From Notoacmeibacter sp. MSK16QG-6 (GTDB lineage Bacteria > Pseudomonadota > Alphaproteobacteria > Rhizobiales > Rhizobiaceae): a stretch of DNA of 64,000 bases. The translations under genes were made by a program, and so were the position numbers. How positions within the stretch are numbered: position 1 is the stretch's first letter; each line of letters begins with the position of its first letter. The stretch is from assembly GCF_024158145.1 (NCBI RefSeq), contig NZ_JAMYXM010000004.1, positions 124,001 through 188,000 on the forward strand, in the 5' to 3' direction. The notes under the pieces were generated by a model. It was not told the origin of the DNA. It made no database searches and worked only from the letters and a program-made list of their open reading frames with translations. Of this stretch, positions 61,244-64,000 are shown in pieces.

Positions 61244-61671
61244 TGACGCAATGTTGCGAGCACCACCCACCCGAAGAACAGTTGACCCGCAATCAGCGGC
61301 TCGTGCTGGACGCGCTGCGATCCGAAGATGGCCCGCTCACCGCGTATAATCTTCTGGATCGTCTGCGGGACGAAGGATTACGCGCGCCGCCGCAAATTTA
61401 TCGCGCGCTCGAAAAGCTGGTGGAAACCGGCATTGTGCACCGACTGGAGAGCCGCAACGCTTTTGTCAGCTGTAATCACGCTCATTGCGGCGGTCAGGGC
61501 GTGCTTTTCGCCGTCTGCGACGATTGCGGATCGATCGAGGAATTGAGAACCGACGCTATCGACGCCGCTTTGCGATCGACAACCGAGGCCATCGGCTTTC
61601 ACGCTCATCGGCTCGCCGGTGAGGTTCGGGGTGTCTGCCGTCCCTGCGGGCTGAAAAAGACAGCGAGCTGA
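61243..61671 (+). CDS. zur: Zinc uptake regulator (Fur family)
   Basis: 142 residues from ATG 61243. Winged helix in the first 80 residues (LTRNQRLVLDALRSEDGPLTAYNLLDRLRDEGLRAPPQIYRALEKLVETG in pieces), then the dimerisation and zinc domain with FVSCNHAHCGG, the structural-zinc pair CDDC and CRPC, and HAH. The extra N-terminal CCEHHPPEE is typical of Zur. When zinc-loaded it should bind the palindrome at 59511. It overlaps the next gene (TGATG). Confidence 0.94.
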   Translation: MTQCCEHHPPEEQLTRNQRLVLDALRSEDGPLTAYNLLDRLRDEGLRAPPQIYRALEKLVETGIVHRLESRNAFVSCNHAHCGGQGVLFAVCDDCGSIEELRTDAIDAALRSTTEAIGFHAHRLAGEVRGVCRPCGLKKTAS

Positions 61672-62822
61672 TGCGCATCGTTCTGGGCGGCCTCGGACAT
61701 GGCCATCTCCATGTCGTCGCCCATGCCCGCAAATTGCTCGATGCGGGCGCGGAAGTCGTTCTGATCGACGATGGCGTCTTTCGCTACTCGTCTCTCGCAG
61801 CCGGCATTTTAGGTGGTCGATACGCAGTCGAGGACGGAATGCTCGACTCGCGTGCTCTGGCTGCTTGCTGCGGGGTGCGCCATGTGCCTGCCAACATCGG
61901 TGGCATCGATCCCTCGGCCCGGCGCGTTCGTCTAGAAGATGGTTCTGAACTCTCCTACGATATTATTTCGCTCAATCTCGGTTCGACGGTCGTCGCCCCT
62001 TTTGCGGTCGCTGACGGTGCATCGGTCTTCCACGCCAAACCGCTCTTGCAGCTGACGGGGTTGCGTGACGCGCTGCGCGCGATGATTGGAGCGCGCCAGA
62101 CGCCGCGTCTCATCGTCGTTGGCGGCGGACATTCAGGTTGTGAACTGGCCGCAAATGCAGCCGCCCTCGGCCGACGTTATGGCGCAGCGATGGATATTAC
62201 GCTGATCGCGCCGGAAGACCGCGTCATGGCAGACGCACCTGCGCCGGTATCGGAAGGGATGGCGGCTATATTGCACGGTTTCGGAATAACTGTTCGAACG
62301 AGCTTGCGCTGCGAGAGCGTCGAGTCGGAAACGGTCAGGCTTGCGGACGGGGCATCGTTGCCATTCGATCATGTCCTGCTCGCCACGGGATTGAAGCCTT
62401 CACCCGTCGCGCATCTTCCCGGCCTCGATTTCGATGCGGCCGGTGGCTTGTGTGTCCGTGCGACTTTGCAATCGGTCGCAGACGACAAGGTCTTCGCCAT
62501 CGGCGATTGCGCACATCTCGCCTACGATCCGCGACCCAATGTCGGCGTTTTCGGCGTGCGCGCGGGACCGGTTCTCGCGCATAATCTGCTGGCGGCGATA
62601 CGTGGCGAAACGATGCGGATCTACGAGCCTCAGAAGCACTGGTTCGCCGCGCTCAATCTGGGCGACGGCACCGGCTTTGGCCTCTGGCGAGGCCATCATT
62701 GGCATGGCAGGTTGCCCCTGTTTCTGAAAGAGCGGATCGATAAACGGTTCATGCAACGCTACCGTCGCCTCTATAGCCGTCGGCCCGTCAGGAAAACGCC
62801 GGAGCTGGTCAGCCCGCAATAG
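61671..62822 (+). CDS. FAD-dependent pyridine nucleotide-disulfide oxidoreductase (NDH-2-like) in the zinc operon
   Basis: 383 residues. Two Rossmann motifs: an unusual N-terminal one, RIVLGGLGHGHLHVVAHA (residues 2-19), and the NAD-binding VVGGGHSGCELAANAAALG (about 145-163). The FAD-closing FAIGDCAHLAYDP (about 279-291) is present. There is no CxxxxC redox pair in the first domain, so it is an NDH-2/sulfide-quinone-reductase-like flavoprotein. The GGxGHxHL start recalls the oxidoreductase domain found fused to selenide dikinase (SelD) in other bacteria. It starts inside the zur stop, so it is probably zinc-regulated. Substrate unknown; membrane-peripheral quinone reduction is a guess. Confidence 0.87.
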   Translation: MRIVLGGLGHGHLHVVAHARKLLDAGAEVVLIDDGVFRYSSLAAGILGGRYAVEDGMLDSRALAACCGVRHVPANIGGIDPSARRVRLEDGSELSYDIISLNLGSTVVAPFAVADGASVFHAKPLLQLTGLRDALRAMIGARQTPRLIVVGGGHSGCELAANAAALGRRYGAAMDITLIAPEDRVMADAPAPVSEGMAAILHGFGITVRTSLRCESVESETVRLADGASLPFDHVLLATGLKPSPVAHLPGLDFDAAGGLCVRATLQSVADDKVFAIGDCAHLAYDPRPNVGVFGVRAGPVLAHNLLAAIRGETMRIYEPQKHWFAALNLGDGTGFGLWRGHHWHGRLPLFLKERIDKRFMQRYRRLYSRRPVRKTPELVSPQ

Positions 62823-62834
62823 GCGGCGCGGACG

Positions 62835-63485
62835 TCAGATCCCGCCATTATCCTTCAGCCAGGCGATGATTCCGTCCACGCCCTCACCATGACGCAAATC
62901 CGTGAAGATGGTCGGCCGGTCGCCTCGCGACGCCAAGGCGTCTGCTTTCATTCGATCAAGATCGGCGCCGACATGGGGTGCCAGATCGGTCTTGTTGACG
63001 ATCAGAATATCGGACCGGGTGATGGCCGGCCCACCCTTCCTCGGTATGTCGTCGCCCTGGCAGACGCTGATGACGTAGATCGTCAGATCGGCGAGGTCGG
63101 GCGAAAAGGTCGCCGCCAGATTATCGCCGCCGCTCTCGATCAGCACCAGATCGAGGTCGGCATGGCGCTCGCGCAGCCGCTCAATAGCCCGCAGATTGAT
63201 CGAGGCGTCTTCTCGAATGGCGGTGTGCGGGCAGCCGCCCGTTTCGACGCCCTCGATACGGTCGGACGAGAGCGCCTGCATTCGCACCAGCGCATCGGCG
63301 TCTTCACGGGTATAAATGTCATTGGTAACGACCCCGACGCTGATCTGATCGCGCAGCGCTTCACAGAGCCGAGCGGTAAGCGTCGTCTTGCCTGAGCCGA
63401 CCGGACCGCCAATGCCGACACGCAATGGACCGTTAGGCGAGGCGACCTTTGTGAACCGAGTGTCAGTGGACGCATGTTCGTTCAT
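62835..63485 (-). CDS. ureG: Urease accessory GTPase UreG
   Basis: 216 residues from ATG 63485 (GGAGA eight bases upstream); a longer frame to 63602 overlaps the CMD gene and was rejected. P-loop GGPVGSGKT (26-34), the nickel-binding CPH in [17 protein letters not shown], the switch [19 protein letters not shown], and base-recognition NKTDLAP are all present. It hydrolyses GTP to drive nickel into apo-urease within the UreDFG complex. It overlaps the preceding gene by ATGA. Confidence 0.96.
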   Translation of the reverse strand: MNEHASTDTRFTKVASPNGPLRVGIGGPVGSGKTTLTARLCEALRDQISVGVVTNDIYTREDADALVRMQALSSDRIEGVETGGCPHTAIREDASINLRAIERLRERHADLDLVLIESGGDNLAATFSPDLADLTIYVISVCQGDDIPRKGGPAITRSDILIVNKTDLAPHVGADLDRMKADALASRGDRPTIFTDLRHGEGVDGIIAWLKDNGGI

Positions 63486-63865
63486 TTGCCTGTCTCCGCG
63501 TCGAAAACTTCCAGCGCCGCGTTCAGAGCATTGATCGCCGCTGGAAAGCCGCCGTAAAGCGCCATCTGCCAGATGATTTCGCCGATTTCTCGCTGCGAGC
63601 AACCCGCCTTGCGCGCGCCGGCAATGTTCACCTTCAATTGCGGCCGTGTCTGGCCGCCCAGTGCCGTCAGGGCCGCAATTGTCGCCAGATAGCGGGTCTT
63701 CAGATCGAGACCGTCGCGACTGTATTGCTGGCCATAAGCGAAATCGACCACGGAGCGAGCGAGGCCGGGCACAATCTCTTCGTACCGCTCGCGTAGCGCG
63801 TCTTCCATGCCTGGGTTGAGACTTTCCGAAAGCGCTTTTCCGCGCTCATAGCTGTCGTCACTCAT
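63482..63865 (-). CDS. Carboxymuconolactone decarboxylase (CMD)-family protein between ureF and ureG
   Basis: 127 residues of the CMD fold: helices with [66 protein letters not shown] (in pieces) and [27 protein letters not shown]. It lacks the CxxC pair of AhpD peroxidases (only one Cys, in KAGCSQRE), so it is more like the lactone decarboxylase or an uncharacterised branch. It overlaps ureF and ureG by ATGA on both sides, which ties its expression to urease maturation. Its reaction is unknown. Confidence 0.88.
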   Translation of the reverse strand: MSDDSYERGKALSESLNPGMEDALRERYEEIVPGLARSVVDFAYGQQYSRDGLDLKTRYLATIAALTALGGQTRPQLKVNIAGARKAGCSQREIGEIIWQMALYGGFPAAINALNAALEVFDAETGK

Positions 63866-64000
63866 GACAGAAAAAGCCTTCCGGGTAGTGTTTCGTGGCG
63901 CAGGGCGTCGATTTCGGCAGCCAGCGTGCAGGTGCCGAGGTCGTCTATCTTGGCTTTCGTCGCGCGTTCGACAACCTGCCCAATGTCTGGTTCAAGTCTG
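63862..64000 (-). CDS. ureF: Urease accessory protein UreF, C-terminal end only
   Basis: The last 46 codons before a TGA at 63864-63862 read [20 protein letters not shown] and end LFLS. UreF proteins end in a near-identical tail (a DIAS/AEIDA-type helix, then MRHE, then RLF-S), which binds UreG and UreD. The body of the gene lies beyond the right edge of the window. It overlaps the CMD-family gene by four bases. ureABC and ureE are presumably further right. Confidence 0.85.
   Translation of the reverse strand, partial: RLEPDIGQVVERATKAKIDDLGTCTLAAEIDALRHETLPGRLFLS

Noticed and set aside
1-64000. CRISPR arrays, insertion sequences, prophage or rRNA
   Set aside because: No regularly spaced direct repeats, transposase or integrase motifs, phage structural genes or rRNA sequence were seen anywhere in the window.

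Overview
This window is a gene-dense chromosomal segment of an alphaproteobacterium, most probably of the order Hyphomicrobiales (Rhizobiales; Brucella/Rhizobium/Aurantimonas relatives). The evidence is the gene set itself: a matPQMA malonate TRAP operon, a CpdR-type response regulator, an Omp10-like lipoprotein, homospermidine synthase, a type III ornithine decarboxylase behind a very long leader that fits the speF RNA, and znu/zur and ure clusters in rhizobial style. No insertion sequence, prophage block, CRISPR array or rRNA was seen. Nearly all of the DNA is housekeeping, and most of the less ordinary signals lie between genes.

Layout. 1-4.8 kb: malonate use (malonyl-CoA decarboxylase, TRAP permeases, binding protein, divergent GntR regulator with a palindromic operator). 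4.9-7.6 kb: alanine dehydrogenase, a divergent Lrp regulator and an Ldh2-family oxidoreductase. 7.7-11.2 kb: tRNA-Val(GAC), cpdR, N-formylglutamate amidohydrolase, HisN-type phosphatase and a lysophospholipase-like hydrolase. 11.2-12.1 kb: a structured intergenic region and hsp20 with a heat-shock-type promoter and a candidate RNA thermometer. 12.1-18.9 kb: gltB-ybjQ-gltD preceded by a palindrome and a terminator-like hairpin. 19-35 kb: mostly envelope and peptidoglycan genes (DUF459, MltB-like transglycosylase, outer-membrane barrel, SPFH/NfeD, DUF3380 muramidase, DUF882), together with hemH, trhO, eda, a sigma-54 activator and oligoendopeptidase F. 35-38.5 kb: an ArsR-SRPBCC pair with twin operators, a YghU-type GST and homospermidine synthase. 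38.5-43.8 kb: Omp10-like lipoprotein, modABC, a lipoprotein esterase, a small RNA and a GNAT. 43.8-46.6 kb: a NicO/DUF1007 metal module and a LysR regulator. 46.6-49.3 kb: ornithine decarboxylase with its leader, a GNAT and an SCP2 protein. 49.5-56.4 kb: tamAB. 56.4-58.2 kb: pyrC and an OmpA-like lipoprotein. 58.4-62.8 kb: divergent znuA / znuCB-zur around a Zur-type box, plus an FAD oxidoreductase. 62.8-64 kb: the end of a urease accessory operon (ureF-CMD-ureG).

Functional links. The znu region is a self-contained zinc-uptake regulon whose last gene is an unexplained flavoprotein. Ornithine decarboxylase and homospermidine synthase are separated but would make putrescine and then homospermidine. 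TamA/TamB, the barrel protein, the transglycosylases and the lipoproteins all serve envelope construction.

The most interesting signal is a short intergenic RNA at about 42635-42720. It has two hairpins, each with an anti-Shine-Dalgarno CCTCCTCCC in its loop, the second being an intrinsic terminator; this resembles the rhizobial alpha-r14 (NfeR1) small RNA family. Other signals worth checking are the hsp20 leader, the RNA upstream of gltB, a perfect 22-bp palindrome after modC, the ORFs inserted in gltBD and ure, and a DUF459 protein lacking the catalytic Ser and His.
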